Source: Biomphalaria glabrata
Lineage: Eukaryota > Mollusca > Gastropoda > Planorbidae
Assembly: GCF_947242115.1 (NCBI RefSeq)
Contig: NC_074720.1
Location: forward strand, 10,108,645 to 10,172,644
Direction of reading: 5' to 3'
DNA length: 64,000 bases
Shown here one piece after another: positions 53,715 through 63,169 of the stretch (its first letter is position 1; each line of letters begins with the position of its first letter). Below the pieces are notes generated by a model. That model was not told the origin of the DNA. It searched no databases and worked only from the letters and a program-made list of their open reading frames with translations. Position numbers and translations under genes: made by a program.

Positions 53715-56700
53715 TTAGTCATGCATATTAACCAATGACTTAAATTCTGCCAAGTCACTGGTTTTCCTGGCTAGCTCAGGCAACCCATTCCATGCTCTAA
53801 TAGCACTAGGGAAGAAGGAGTATTTGTACAAATTTGTCCTAGCATATGGGACGAGGAATGTGCCTTTATCTTTGTGTCTTTCAGAGTATTTTATTAAATT
53901 TTGTTTTTGTATTTGAAGATTATGGTTCAGTGTTTTATGTATGATTGCTACTTTACTTTTGAGCCTTCTGTCCTGAAGGCTTTCTAAATTTAGTGATTTT
54001 ACTAAAGGTGTTACTCTAGTCAAATGTGAATATTCGTTTGTTATGAATCTCACTGCTCTATTTTGTGTCTGTTCCAGTTTCTTAATGTTTTCTTGAGTTG
54101 AGGGGTCCCAAACGGAGGATGCATATTCTATTATTGGCCTAACCAAGGTTAAGTAACATTTTAGTTTTATGTTCTTATTTGATTTATAGAAATTTCTTTT
54201 AATAAATCCTAATGCTTTGTTTGATTTTTTTGTAGTTTCATCAATATGTGGATTCCATGATAGTTTTTCATTTATTATAACACCTAGGTATTTTGCGTTT
54301 TTAGTCTGTGATACTGGTTTGCCATGAATAAGATAAGTGGAATTAATTTGTTTTAGTTTTTTTGTTACTCTTAACAACTGACATTTTTCTGGGTGGAAAG
54401 ACATGCTCCAATTTGATTCCCATTTCTGTAATTCATCTAATTCTCTTTGTAAAATATCTGTGTCTTGTGTTGTTTTTATTGTTCTATATATTATGCAATC
54501 GTCTGCAAATAATCTGACTTTTGTTCCTGAACTAATGCAATTTGGTAAATCATTTATGTAAATTAAAAATAGTAGTGGACCCAAGACTGTACCTTGAGGT
54601 ACACCTGAGTTTACTGTTATCGGTGTTGATTTAGAGCCATTTATTATTACAGTTTGTTCTCTCCCTATCAGAAAGTCTTTAATCCACTGATGCAGTGGAC
54701 CATTAATGCCGAAATATTTTAATTTTTTAAGCAAACTATGGTGGTGAACTTTGTCAAAAGCCTTAGAAAAATCTAGTAAGATAGCATCTATTTGTTCACT
54801 ATTATCTAAACCTTTTGAAAAATCACCAATTAGTCCTATTAGTTGTGTTTCACATGATCTATATTTCCTAAAGCCATGTTGGTATGGTGTGAGGACATTA
54901 TGTTTGTCTAAGTGGTTTATGATGTTGCTACATATTATGTGTTCTAGGATTTTACATGTGATGCTGGTAAGTGATACTGGTCTGTAGTTCCCTGGGTCAG
55001 ATTTTTCTCCTTTTTTAAATAGGGGGGTGACATTAGCTTCTTTCCAGTCCTTTGGTACTCTGCCCTGGTTAAGTGAAGCCTGAAAGAGTATTTTTAACAC
55101 TGGGGCTAGCTCATTACTTAGTTCTTTGAGTAATCTAGCTGGAATACCATCAGGTCCAGAAGCTTTATTTGGTTTGGTGTTGGCTAATAGTTTTTGAATT
55201 CCATTTTCTTGTACTACTATATCTTCTATGTTGTCTACTTGGTTCAAATTCAGTAATATGTCTTTGTCTCCTGGGGCTGAGAATGCTGATGCAAAGTATT
55301 TGTTTAGAATGTTTGCTTTAGTTTCATTATCATTATGTATTATGTTATGTTCATCTTTTAATGGCGCTACGCCTGTTGTTTCCATTTTCTTAGACTTAAT
55401 GTATGACCATAGGTTTTTGTTGTTATCTTTAGATATTACATTGTTTATGTATTCACTCTGCAGCTGTCTGCTTACTTTTTGGGTTAAGTGTTTAATTTTT
55501 ATATACTTTTTGTAAACTCTTTCTGCATTAGTTTCTTTAAATTTTCTATAGAGGTTTTCCTTCTGTTTACAAAGCTTCTTTAGTCTATTATTAAACCAGC
55601 ATTTATTTATTTTGTTTGATGTGTATTTAGTTGGTATATGATTTTCTATTATGCTTTTAAGATGGTTTTTAATGAAATTCCAGAGGTCATCGACTGGTTG
55701 GTTAATGTCTTTTTCTAATAAGAATGTTTGTTGAAAGTTTAGTGCAGCTTGGTGTAGTTGTGTTAGGTTACATTTATTCCAGAGTAAGATTTTTCTTTTG
55801 GGTTTTGTATTGGCTACTGCTTTTATCTGATTGTGTATTTTTATGATCTCATGGTCTGATAGACCAGGGATAATTTCATAATCAACTACTAATCCAGGTC
55901 TGTTGGTTAAGAAGAGATCTAATGTGTTGTTTAATCTAGTTGGCTTTTTAATGATTTGATCTAAACTTAGGTTGTGTAAAGTTTCTATGAAAAGCTCATT
56001 TATGTCCTTAAGGTTTTGGTGTTTATCTATGGTTAGTGTTTTCCAATTTATATCAGGTAGGTTGAAATCACCCATAATCCAAAAAACTGCATTTTTATTT
56101 GTCTCTTTAAGTGTAGTAATCTGATTACATAGTTCCTGCATGTATTCTAAACTAGAATTTGGTGGTCTGTAAATGCTGCCTATTATTAGGGATGTTGAGG
56201 TGGTATTAATTTTACAAAATGTTGATTCTACATTTTTTGAGTTAGGTAAGGTAATTTCTTCTGCTATAAGAGTGTTTTTTATTGCTAAAAGAACTCCTCC
56301 ATGATTATCAGCCCTATCTTTTCTAAAAATTTCATAATTACTATTGAAAATTTCTGCATTATAAATTTCAGGATGCAGCCAAGTTTCTGTTCCTGCAATT
56401 ATGTCTGGTTTCTCACATTCTAATAAAATTTCTAAGTCTGCTGTTTTGTTCCTAATGCTTTGAAAATTTATAACTAAGGTTTTAAGGTATTTTGGTATTA
56501 CTTCTTTAGTAGGTTTGTTTAGTGAGGCTGTTGTATTAATTTTAGTAGATTTAGGTTTAACAGGAGTGGATCTGGCTAGTGGTTGGTGAGTTTGGTTCGG
56601 GATGGTGTTTAGGATGTTGTATGGGTAAGAAGTGTCCGCATCAAAGGAATCAAACAGTCCTGATGTAAACTGAGGTAACCCACACGGTACACAGTGCCAT

Positions 56701-57134
56701 GATGCGTCTTTGTTGCCTAAGGCATAATACACAGGTGTATTCATATGGAGACATGATGCATGGTACCATTCATCGCAGGTGTCACATTGAATGGCTTTCT
56801 GTTTCAGGGTGCATATTTTTTTGCAGATGTTGCATCTATCTTTAGATCTAGGCCCTGGATTTGACTCTACATCTCCTGCCATTAATATTAACAGTGATAG
56901 GTATTTATTTCTGCTGTGTCTGATTGAGAACTTCCATTTGTGATGGGTAATCTTCTTTAATGTTATAGATGTGTATGTTAGGTTATTTTTGAAGTTGCAT
57001 TGTTCTAAAGTGTGATGATTGATTATGACTGTTGTTTCCTTTTTAAGTTTAGTGTTGACAAAGGTAGATCTAGTTCTGTGTTCAGCTAGTGTGCATTTGG
57101 TGATTATTAGGATAAATAGCCAGAGCAATTTCAT
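53715..57134 (-). CDS. LINE polyprotein: signal-like leader, 2A, PHD, APE endonuclease, RT
   Basis: 1139 aa, no internal stop. Order seen: hydrophobic leader MKLLWLFILIITKCTLA (1-17), signal-peptide-like; 2A motif LLILMAGDVESNPGP (81-95); PHD finger with C101, C104, C117, C120, H125, C128, C148, C151; APE endonuclease about 218-435 (N223, E250 in GTETW, GDFN 355-358, SDH 426-428); RT about 645-920 with LLDFSKAFD (786-794), SGVPQGTVLGP (843-853) and FADD (876-879); C-terminal YKYSFFPSAIRAWN region typical of CR1. By family it nicks target DNA and reverse-transcribes its own RNA in the nucleus. The 2A should release the first 94 residues from the PHD-EN-RT protein during translation. All catalytic residues are in place. 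CR1 assignment is by motif style, not phylogeny. Confidence 0.92.
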   Translation of the reverse strand: MKLLWLFILIITKCTLAEHRTRSTFVNTKLKKETTVIINHHTLEQCNFKNNLTYTSITLKKITHHKWKFSIRHSRNKYLSLLILMAGDVESNPGPRSKDRCNICKKICTLKQKAIQCDTCDEWYHASCLHMNTPVYYALGNKDASWHCVPCGLPQFTSGLFDSFDADTSYPYNILNTIPNQTHQPLARSTPVKPKSTKINTTASLNKPTKEVIPKYLKTLVINFQSIRNKTADLEILLECEKPDIIAGTETWLHPEIYNAEIFNSNYEIFRKDRADNHGGVLLAIKNTLIAEEITLPNSKNVESTFCKINTTSTSLIIGSIYRPPNSSLEYMQELCNQITTLKETNKNAVFWIMGDFNLPDINWKTLTIDKHQNLKDINELFIETLHNLSLDQIIKKPTRLNNTLDLFLTNRPGLVVDYEIIPGLSDHEIIKIHNQIKAVANTKPKRKILLWNKCNLTQLHQAALNFQQTFLLEKDINQPVDDLWNFIKNHLKSIIENHIPTKYTSNKINKCWFNNRLKKLCKQKENLYRKFKETNAERVYKKYIKIKHLTQKVSRQLQSEYINNVISKDNNKNLWSYIKSKKMETTGVAPLKDEHNIIHNDNETKANILNKYFASAFSAPGDKDILLNLNQVDNIEDIVVQENGIQKLLANTKPNKASGPDGIPARLLKELSNELAPVLKILFQASLNQGRVPKDWKEANVTPLFKKGEKSDPGNYRPVSLTSITCKILEHIICSNIINHLDKHNVLTPYQHGFRKYRSCETQLIGLIGDFSKGLDNSEQIDAILLDFSKAFDKVHHHSLLKKLKYFGINGPLHQWIKDFLIGREQTVIINGSKSTPITVNSGVPQGTVLGPLLFLIYINDLPNCISSGTKVRLFADDCIIYRTIKTTQDTDILQRELDELQKWESNWSMSFHPEKCQLLRVTKKLKQINSTYLIHGKPVSQTKNAKYLGVIINEKLSWNPHIDETTKKSNKALGFIKRNFYKSNKNIKLKCYLTLVRPIIEYASSVWDPSTQENIKKLEQTQNRAVRFITNEYSHLTRVTPLVKSLNLESLQDRRLKSKVAIIHKTLNHNLQIQKQNLIKYSERHKDKGTFLVPYARTNLYKYSFFPSAIRAWNGLPELARKTSDLAEFKSLVNMHD
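56850..56894 (-). promoter_or_regulatory. 2A ribosome-skipping signal
   Basis: Codons 81-95 of the LINE ORF encode LLILMAGDVESNPGP. The D-V-E-x-N-P-G-P core is complete and the upstream L.L.AG context is that of active 2A sequences. Skipping would fall between Gly94 (56853-56855) and Pro95 (56850-56852). Comparable 2A motifs are known in non-LTR retrotransposons of trypanosomes, sea urchin and molluscs. Activity here is inferred. Confidence 0.9.
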
Positions 57135-57478
57135 GATGACTGTTCTTGATTTTAGTTTTTAAAGGAGTCTAGTCTAAATCTAGTTTAAGGTTTACAATGC
57201 CTAAGTTAAGTCTAAATCTAAAGTGAAAGCTAGTTTACAATGACAATTAAATCAAATCAAATGGTTTATTAAATTCAAAATGTGGACCTAGACTAGATCA
57301 GTAGATCTAGATTCTAGATCTAATTCTAGATCAATATATTTACGTGTATAACTAACTACATAGGATATTACTATTAGTTATTATTAGTAGTATTAGTAGA
57401 TGATTAGTAGATCTAAAGCCTTAATTAAAGTCTAAGTCTAACACTGGACAGACTAGATCTAAAATCTAATCACTGAAT

Positions 57479-57625
57479 GACACACTAGTAGCAGACGATA
57501 CATTTATTGAATTTTTGTATTACTTCTGCTAACACGAATGTCTTTAGAGCTCTCTACTTATACCACAGACACAATGCACTAAATACACTTAGGGACACAC
57601 TAGTAGCAGACGATACATTTTTTGA
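57479..57625. repeat. A-B-A direct-repeat structure beside the LINE 5' end
   Basis: A 32-bp sequence (GACACACTAGTAGCAGACGA...) occurs at 57479-57510 and 57594-57625 with one mismatch. Between them, 57513-57591 repeats the 79 bp at 53565-53643 (3 mismatches). This looks like a short 3'-end copy of the I/Nimbus-like LINE with a 32-bp target-site duplication, or a rearranged TSD of the CR1 LINE. Confidence 0.75.
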
Positions 57626-57627
57626 AC

Positions 57628-58326
57628 ATAAAATAATACATAGGCAAATAGAAATGATGATCAGTGAATAAGCAAACAATATTACAAGAAGCAATTGTAA
57701 GATCCAACATCACATATACTTGATAATGATACTCAATAACTCTCCACTCAATGCAAATAGAATTCCTCAAAACATATGTCCTTTCACTCCGAGGACCAAA
57801 CAAAAACTGACCACATGGCCAGAATAAAAAATGAGGCTTGACCGATTATTGAACGAGATTTGGTCGAGACTTAACTTCCACTTGAAACATGAAAACTAAG
57901 TGTTCCTAGTAAGCACTGATTACTTCATGTCACAGTGATTCTCAAACAATGCTGTGACACCACTTACTTATGCTTAAGATTTTTGTTAGCTAGTTTTATG
58001 TTTTGGGTGCATTTAACTGTATTATTACTATTATTGAAAACATGTTATATTGCATTTGAGAAATTGTCTTGTAAATTAATCCTATGACTTACTTGCTTTG
58101 TTGTAGTACTACATGGTGACCGAGCTCCGCCCCGGTGAATAATTTTCCATGGAAAAGTTAATATTTACCTGAACTTCTATCGGAAACATTGTTGCGATGA
58201 CGAAAGTGAGATTTCAATCCAAAAAAAAATTTGACCACATGTTCTTTTAGTTCTAAGTTTTATTGTACAACTCAAGTGGAATAGAACATATTTTAAGTGT
58301 CCCTACAGTCTAGAAAAAATTGGCAT
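57628..58326. other. Spacer
   Basis: No gene recognised. The 67-aa frame at 57600-57803 (-) has no domain. Confidence 0.4.
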
Positions 58327-58590
58327 GACGGCTAAACGGTGAAGCGATGGGCTTCCGCACCGGGGTCCCCGGGATCGAATTCTGGTGATTTTTAATTTCT
58401 GGATCTTTGGGTGCTTTAAGTGTTCTCAGCCCTAATGGGTACCTGACATTATTTGGGGAAAAGTAAAAGTGGTTGGTCGTTGTGCTGGCCTCATGACACT
58501 CTCGTTAACCGTGGGCCACAGAAACAGATGCCCTTAACATCATATGCCCTATAGATAGCAAGGTCTGAAATGGGAACTTTACTTTTTTGT
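58327..58590 (+). repeat. SINE S3
   Basis: GGCATGACGGCTAAACGGTG head, GGGATCGAATTCTGG B-box-like, GGATCTTTGGGTGCTT, CGTTGTGCTGGCCTCATGAC and AGCAAGGTCTGAAATGGG. Confidence 0.8.
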
Positions 58591-59059
58591 ACACTCTATG
58601 AAAAACAGTTGAGTCGCTGTCCATTGCAGCTTTTGCGTGAAACAATTTGCCTATCATTGTCTTGGAATAAAGTCTTTGTGTGTAACTTCTCAAATGGTTA
58701 AGTTCAGACATTTAATAAATCTCGGAACATTTAAGCAAAACTTTTGTTATACATCGTATTCATCATGGCATTTTTTAAATTTTAAACTTCTTAGGTTCAT
58801 CTAAAATCAAAACATGCCAAATCTAAAAGTTGCAGGGTATAGCTTGGATTTTGATACAAAGTAAAATGTTGCATTTTTTTTTCGTTCGACTTGAAACCAT
58901 TGCCTGAAGTGTTCTAAAGAAGGTTTCATCAAATACATTTACGGACTTTAAAGTCGGAGTATTAATGTCTAAATAGATTGTAAAATTCATATTAAAGTTT
59001 ATATTGTAATAATTCAGTATCTAAATAAAATAATACATTTCTTAAGTTTGGATTACATC
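58591..59059. other. AT-rich spacer
   Basis: Nothing recognised. Confidence 0.4.
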
Positions 59060-59365
59060 TGGACTAAATCTGAAGCCGCCTGCAACCAGTTTCTCTCTTT
59101 TATGTCAGTTAAAGAAAGTTGGCATCTAAGCTGGTCTCCAGAGCATTTCTTGGGGCGTCTGTTACGTCAACCACCTTTCAGCTCACCAAAAAAAGACTGC
59201 CTTTGTCTGGCATACGTTCGTCTCCCAAACTGGATACTTGCCCTGCCCAGCGAAACTGTCGAACTATAAGCATCCCCTCTATACTGTCCTTACTGCCATT
59301 CGCAAGTACATCGCTGTTGTAGTGCGGTCTAGCCAATTCATGTCCAGGATGGAGCGCAAACAACT
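59060..59365 (-). pseudogene. LINE polyprotein fragment (RWAGQVSSLGDERMP type)
   Basis: The minus frame reads MLIVRQFRWAGQVSSLGDER then MPDKGSLF, matching the QLRWVGHVCRMKDHR block of the LINE at 23.3 kb, then degenerates through GRPKKC-like residues. Short dead fragment. Confidence 0.65.
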
Positions 59366-59904
59366 TTCCGTTACAGACAGATCACAATAAAACTATTTGC
59401 GACTTTTCCCCGATAAGGGGGCCACTAAAAAGGGTGTTCACAATTTAAAAGGTAGACTGCAATTCATAAATAATCGTCACTTTCCATTAGTGTTTTAACA
59501 ATGTCTGAAAAAACAAATATATATTAATTAAAATAAATAAAAATAATTTGTGGTAATTAAGTAATTTTGTTTTCTAAAGAAAAGGAGAAACTATTCCTGC
59601 AGTATTGTTATATATGTTAGTTGTTTTTTTTTTCGGTTAGTCCCCTTAGATAAGATTTGTTGCCTTTTTTTTTTAAAGATTTGTTTCATTTTTGTCTATA
59701 TATATATAATCTAGCTACCACAACAAGTTGACCTTCACATGCGTTTATTTTTTTTTTTCTAACCAAACCCAAATGTACTAAAGAAAAGGTTTATAAACTA
59801 GATTTTAATAAATGCCATATTTTACAAAGACAGTCCACTCAGAATGAATAAAAATGTGCATCCAAAGTTCAAGGTCTGAAATTGAAATGATTATGATAAT
59901 GTGA
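59366..59904. other. AT-rich spacer with T runs
   Basis: No gene or clear repeat. Confidence 0.4.
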
Positions 59905-60065
59905 AGGTCAAGTAGTTAGCGAGTGATCAGGCGACAGACACTTAGAAAGATGAGACCGCAGGTTTGTTGTTTGTCAGTGATAGTTAGAGAGCATTTGAAA
60001 GTGTGTGTGATTTAGTAATAGCCAAGAGAGATATGTTTAACACTGAAGGTATTTGATTGTTGATT
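59905..60065 (+). repeat. Interspersed repeat shared with 33423-33600
   Basis: GGTCAAGTAGTTAGCGAGTG and CAGGTTTGTTGTTTGTCAGTG align with the 33.4-kb copy. Unclassified. Confidence 0.5.
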
Positions 60066-60173
60066 GGTTAATTACATTATATTCTAACATTATATTATAT
60101 TCTAACATTTGTAGAAACTATATAAATATTAAGATTATATTATCATACGATATCGTATCTATTTTTTTAAATT

Positions 60174-60852
60174 GGTATAATAATGCCCTGGCTAAGATCT
60201 TGTGTGTTGTGTAAATCCAACAATACTAGTCTAAAGTAGCCAAGGGAGATTACAATTAACAAAGATATACTTAATCAAGACTTCTGAAGACTTTGACTGA
60301 TGACGCCACTGCGTAATCTTGCTATTCATGTGCTAGACAGCAATGATCTAGATTTCTAGAATTTAGATGATGTTGCACAGATAGCAAGACTTGATGGGAT
60401 ATGAATTGAGAATAGTCACTTGTGCATTATCTTATCTATAAACAACGGTATAAGTCATTAAAATAATCTTAACGATTTTTTGTGTGTGTTAAGTTTCCTG
60501 AAATATAGGCCCACTGTAGTGACCTAGTTTAGTTTAGAGATGATGTCAGTGTTGTTTTTTTAAAAACAAATATATTGTACATTGTTTTTAGCGACGGTAC
60601 AAGTAGTGACGTAGTCAGACGAATGCGGATACATGGAGAACAAGATGGCTAGAGCTTAGAGAAGGAAGAATAGTGATAGAGACAAGATGAGCCTCCCATC
60701 TGTAAATAAATACATCAGTTGAAGTCTTCAGAAGTCTTGATTACGTATATCTTTGTTAATTGTAATCTCCCTTGGCTAGTTTAGACTAGTTAAGTGAAGT
60801 ATTGTTGGATTTACACAACACACAAGACCCTAGCTAGGGCATTATTATACCA
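60174..60852. repeat. Long inverted repeat: arms of about 130 bp, spacer about 410 bp
   Basis: Left arm 60174-60302 and right arm 60713-60852 are reverse complements with few changes (GGTATAATAATGCCCTGGCT against AGCTAGGGCATTATTATACC). The right arm and adjacent TTGTTTTTAGCGACGGTA also occur at 36925-37205. Spacer non-coding. Could be a foldback-type DNA element or two opposed copies of one repeat. Confidence 0.8.
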
Positions 60853-61154
60853 ATAAAAAAAATACACTTAATATATTTAATTATCACATTTTCTAATTTT
60901 TTATGTCGAATTCAAAATGCAGGGGTCCCTTAAAAGGTCCATATGTCGACTGAAGGGGAAAACCCATTTTCATACTCGACTTATATTTTCGTGGCAAAAT
61001 TTAAAAAAAATGTGATGGGAACATTCTCCAAGTTTGACATCGATCTGAAGTCAATCAGGTAGATCAGTAATAACCTAAACTAAGGCCCGCAGGCCGTAGG
61101 GTCATATCCAGCTAGTCTTTTATAAAATCACATTGTACTGAGTTACTATTAAGA

Positions 61155-61432
61155 GTGGAGGCGTGGTGGCTGAGTGGTAGAGCGCTTGACTCCCGAACCG
61201 AAGGTCCCGGTTTCGAATCCCGGTGAAGACTGGGATTTTCATTTCGGGATCTTTGGGCGCCTCTGAGTCCACCCAGCTCTAAATGGGTACCTGACATTAG
61301 TTGGGAAAAAATAAAGGCGGTTGGTCGTTGTGCTGGTCACATGACACCCTCGTTAACCGTAGGACACAGAAACAGATGAACTTTACATCATCTGCCCTAT
61401 AGACCACAAGGTTGAAAGGGAAACTTTACATT
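61155..61432 (+). repeat. SINE S3, best copy, with (TATC)n tail
   Basis: GGCGTGGTGGCTGAGTGG with A-box-like TGGTAGAGCGCTTGAC, B-box-like GGTTTCGAATCCCGG, body GGATCTTTGGGCGCCTCTG, GTGCTGGTCACATGACACC, CGTTAACCGTAGG and CCACAAGGTTGAAAGGG. Directly followed by a (CTAT)n microsatellite at 61440-61512. Confidence 0.88.
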
Positions 61433-61439
61433 TTACTAT

Positions 61440-61442
61440 ATC

Positions 61443-61504
<62 letters not shown>

Positions 61505-61512
61505 CGTCTATC
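61440..61512. repeat. (CTAT)n microsatellite
   Basis: About 17 units of CTAT after the SINE S3 tail, one interruption (CCGT). Confidence 0.95.
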
Positions 61513-61679
61513 TATATAAATACATTTTTTCACTTTTGAAAACAAAAGCAAAAATAATTAAACTTTAAATAAATAATTTAAAAAAATACATGAAAATGAT
61601 CTCCGTTAGTAATATGGTCTCCGTGTTGTTTTAAGCGGCCGCCAAAAAGGGAAAAAAAACGCTATTATTTTTGTGTGGA

Positions 61680-62170
61680 ATGTCTGTCCGTCTGTCCCGT
61701 TTAGATCTCGTAAACAAGAAGAGAAAATGAAAATCGGACATCATAATATTTTAGATTATTCAAAGTTCTAATGCAACGGCTACTTTTTTCTTTTCCGAAA
61801 GTGAACCATCTAATTTTTTAAATTATCTAAGCAAGCAGATTTTTCAAAAAAAAAATACATTACTTTTAAATGAAAAAAGTTCAGGGGAGGTATGTCCTTT
61901 AAAAAGGTCACAGACTTCTTCATTAATAAATCAAGCTTCATTCATAGATTCGCGCATTGGTACAAACAAATTTGCATCTAAGGTCACAATTAAAAAAGTA
62001 TCAATGGATCATTATACAATATATTTTCCATTTATTAACTAACTCATTGGATATAATCGAATTTTGAAACGAACTTCGTTTTAGTCATAACTTTAAAAAA
62101 TAACCAACTACTTTTATAGCGCGCAGTTTTGACATATTCACACCAGAGGGGCCTACACTTGACAGTCTAA
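61680..62170 (-). repeat. Interspersed repeat X, longest copy, with CTGTCCGTCTGTCCCG head
   Basis: Begins TCTGTCCGTCTGTCCCGTTTAG and runs through AGTGAACCATCTAA, AGCAAGCAGATTTTTC, CAGGGGAGGTATGTCC and ATTCGCGCATTGGTAC, matching the reverse of 30370-30740. Confidence 0.7.
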
Positions 62171-62199
62171 ATAAGACGAGTACAAGTTCTAGTCTAGAT

Positions 62200-62345
62200 A
62201 TAGACTATATCAAGATTCTATATCTATTTCAGATCTAGATCTAGACTAAGATCTAATTTTAGACCTAGACTTAGATCTTGAATCTATATTTAGATCTAGA
62301 ACTAGGTCTTGATCTAGCTAGATCTAGGTCTAGTTTGTATGACAA
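62200..62345. repeat. TCTAGATC-rich tract
   Basis: Dense AGATCTAGATCTAGAC-type palindromic motifs over about 145 bp. Confidence 0.75.
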
Positions 62346-62615
62346 ATGACAACGGAGGTAGGCCTATTAATTTTTATTTGCGAGGGGGAAGTCTTGTTAA
62401 GTTATTTGCACACAATTGTAGCTAGCTCTCAACACTCTACCTAAAGTATTCTAGGTCAAGAATTATTTTTTTTCGTGATGCCAATTAGCTAATTTTGTAA
62501 GAAGAATAAATCTTTTTTCGTTCCTCTTAATTATTGTAACATGTTATTAATTTTGAATGTATGGATAAGGTTAATAATTATTGTAAAAAAATATAATATA
62601 CGCTAAATGAATATA

Positions 62616-62685
62616 TGGAGATGTTGTGGCTGAGGGGTAAAGCACTTGGAACCGGAAGTCCCGTGTTCGAATCCTAGTGAAGACT
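62616..62685 (+). repeat. SINE S3 head joined to a LINE-tail repeat
   Basis: GATGTTGTGGCTGAGGGG and TTCGAATCCTAGTGAAGACT, then an abrupt change to GGTGGACCACTTCGG of the LINE-tail repeat. Confidence 0.7.
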
Positions 62686-63055
62686 CACGGTGGACCACTT
62701 CGGAGGCCGATTTTGAGTTTGTGTTTCCACGCAAACTGTCTTTGTAACTTTGTTTTCTTTAAGAATAAGAGATTGCCCCTTTACAAAACAATTAGAGCAA
62801 TTATATATTCATTAGTTAGGCAAGGTTCACATCTAACTTCATATTCACTTTCACCTATCTATTAGTCTGTGGACCGCTGGGGCACCACCCACACAAGATT
62901 TTTTCTCCATTCTTCTCTGTCATTTGTCTTTGATGGGATTTCATCCTGATGCTCTTTCTGAAAATATTGAAACCTGCTTTTTTGCCTGCCTGGGTGGACC
63001 ACTTCGGGGGCCGATTTTGAGTTTGTGCCTCCACAGAAACTGTCTTTGTAACCAT
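62686..63055 (-). repeat. LINE-tail repeat with about 65-bp terminal direct repeats
   Basis: GGTGGACCACTTCGG...GGCCGATTTTGAGTTTGTG occurs at about 62690-62757 and again at 62992-63052. Between them the minus frame has SIRMKSHQRQMTEKNGEKIL and CPSGPQTNR, a LINE C-terminal style end. Related pieces at 26975-27155 and 39595-39830. Confidence 0.65.
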
Positions 63056-63074
63056 TTTATTTTTACTAATAATA

Positions 63075-63165
63075 GTGAATAGTTGTTAAAAGGTTTTATT
63101 TTTCTGCAAAAAAACTGCTTGCATATTTAATTTTAAACATTAAATGATTCACTTTCAGAAATGAA
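63075..63165. repeat. Repeat X fragment
   Basis: AACTGCTTGCATATTTAATTT and ATGATTCACTTTCAGAAATG parallel 30695-30735. Confidence 0.55.
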
Positions 63166-63169
63166 AAAA

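Larger units (their letters stand above)
53644..57478 (-). mobile_element. CR1-type LINE, apparently full length and coding-intact
   Basis: The minus strand carries a 5' UTR rich in TCTAGATC motifs (57135 to about 57478; exact start uncertain), one 1139-codon ORF, a short 3' UTR (TGCATGACGCGTAGGACGTAATC... TAATACAG in sense terms) and a terminal (GATAA)n tract at 53644-53660. Uninterrupted coding and several near-identical truncated copies in the same window suggest recent or ongoing activity. No separate ORF1 was seen upstream, and the single ORF includes PHD, endonuclease and RT. Confidence 0.85.

Noticed and set aside
54751-55515. + strand ORFs of 78-95 aa within the LINE
   Set aside because: Antisense shadows of the reverse-transcriptase ORF.
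61155-61230. tRNA gene (good A-box and B-box)
   Set aside because: The tRNA-like part continues into a conserved SINE body shared by several dispersed copies, and the acceptor stem does not close.
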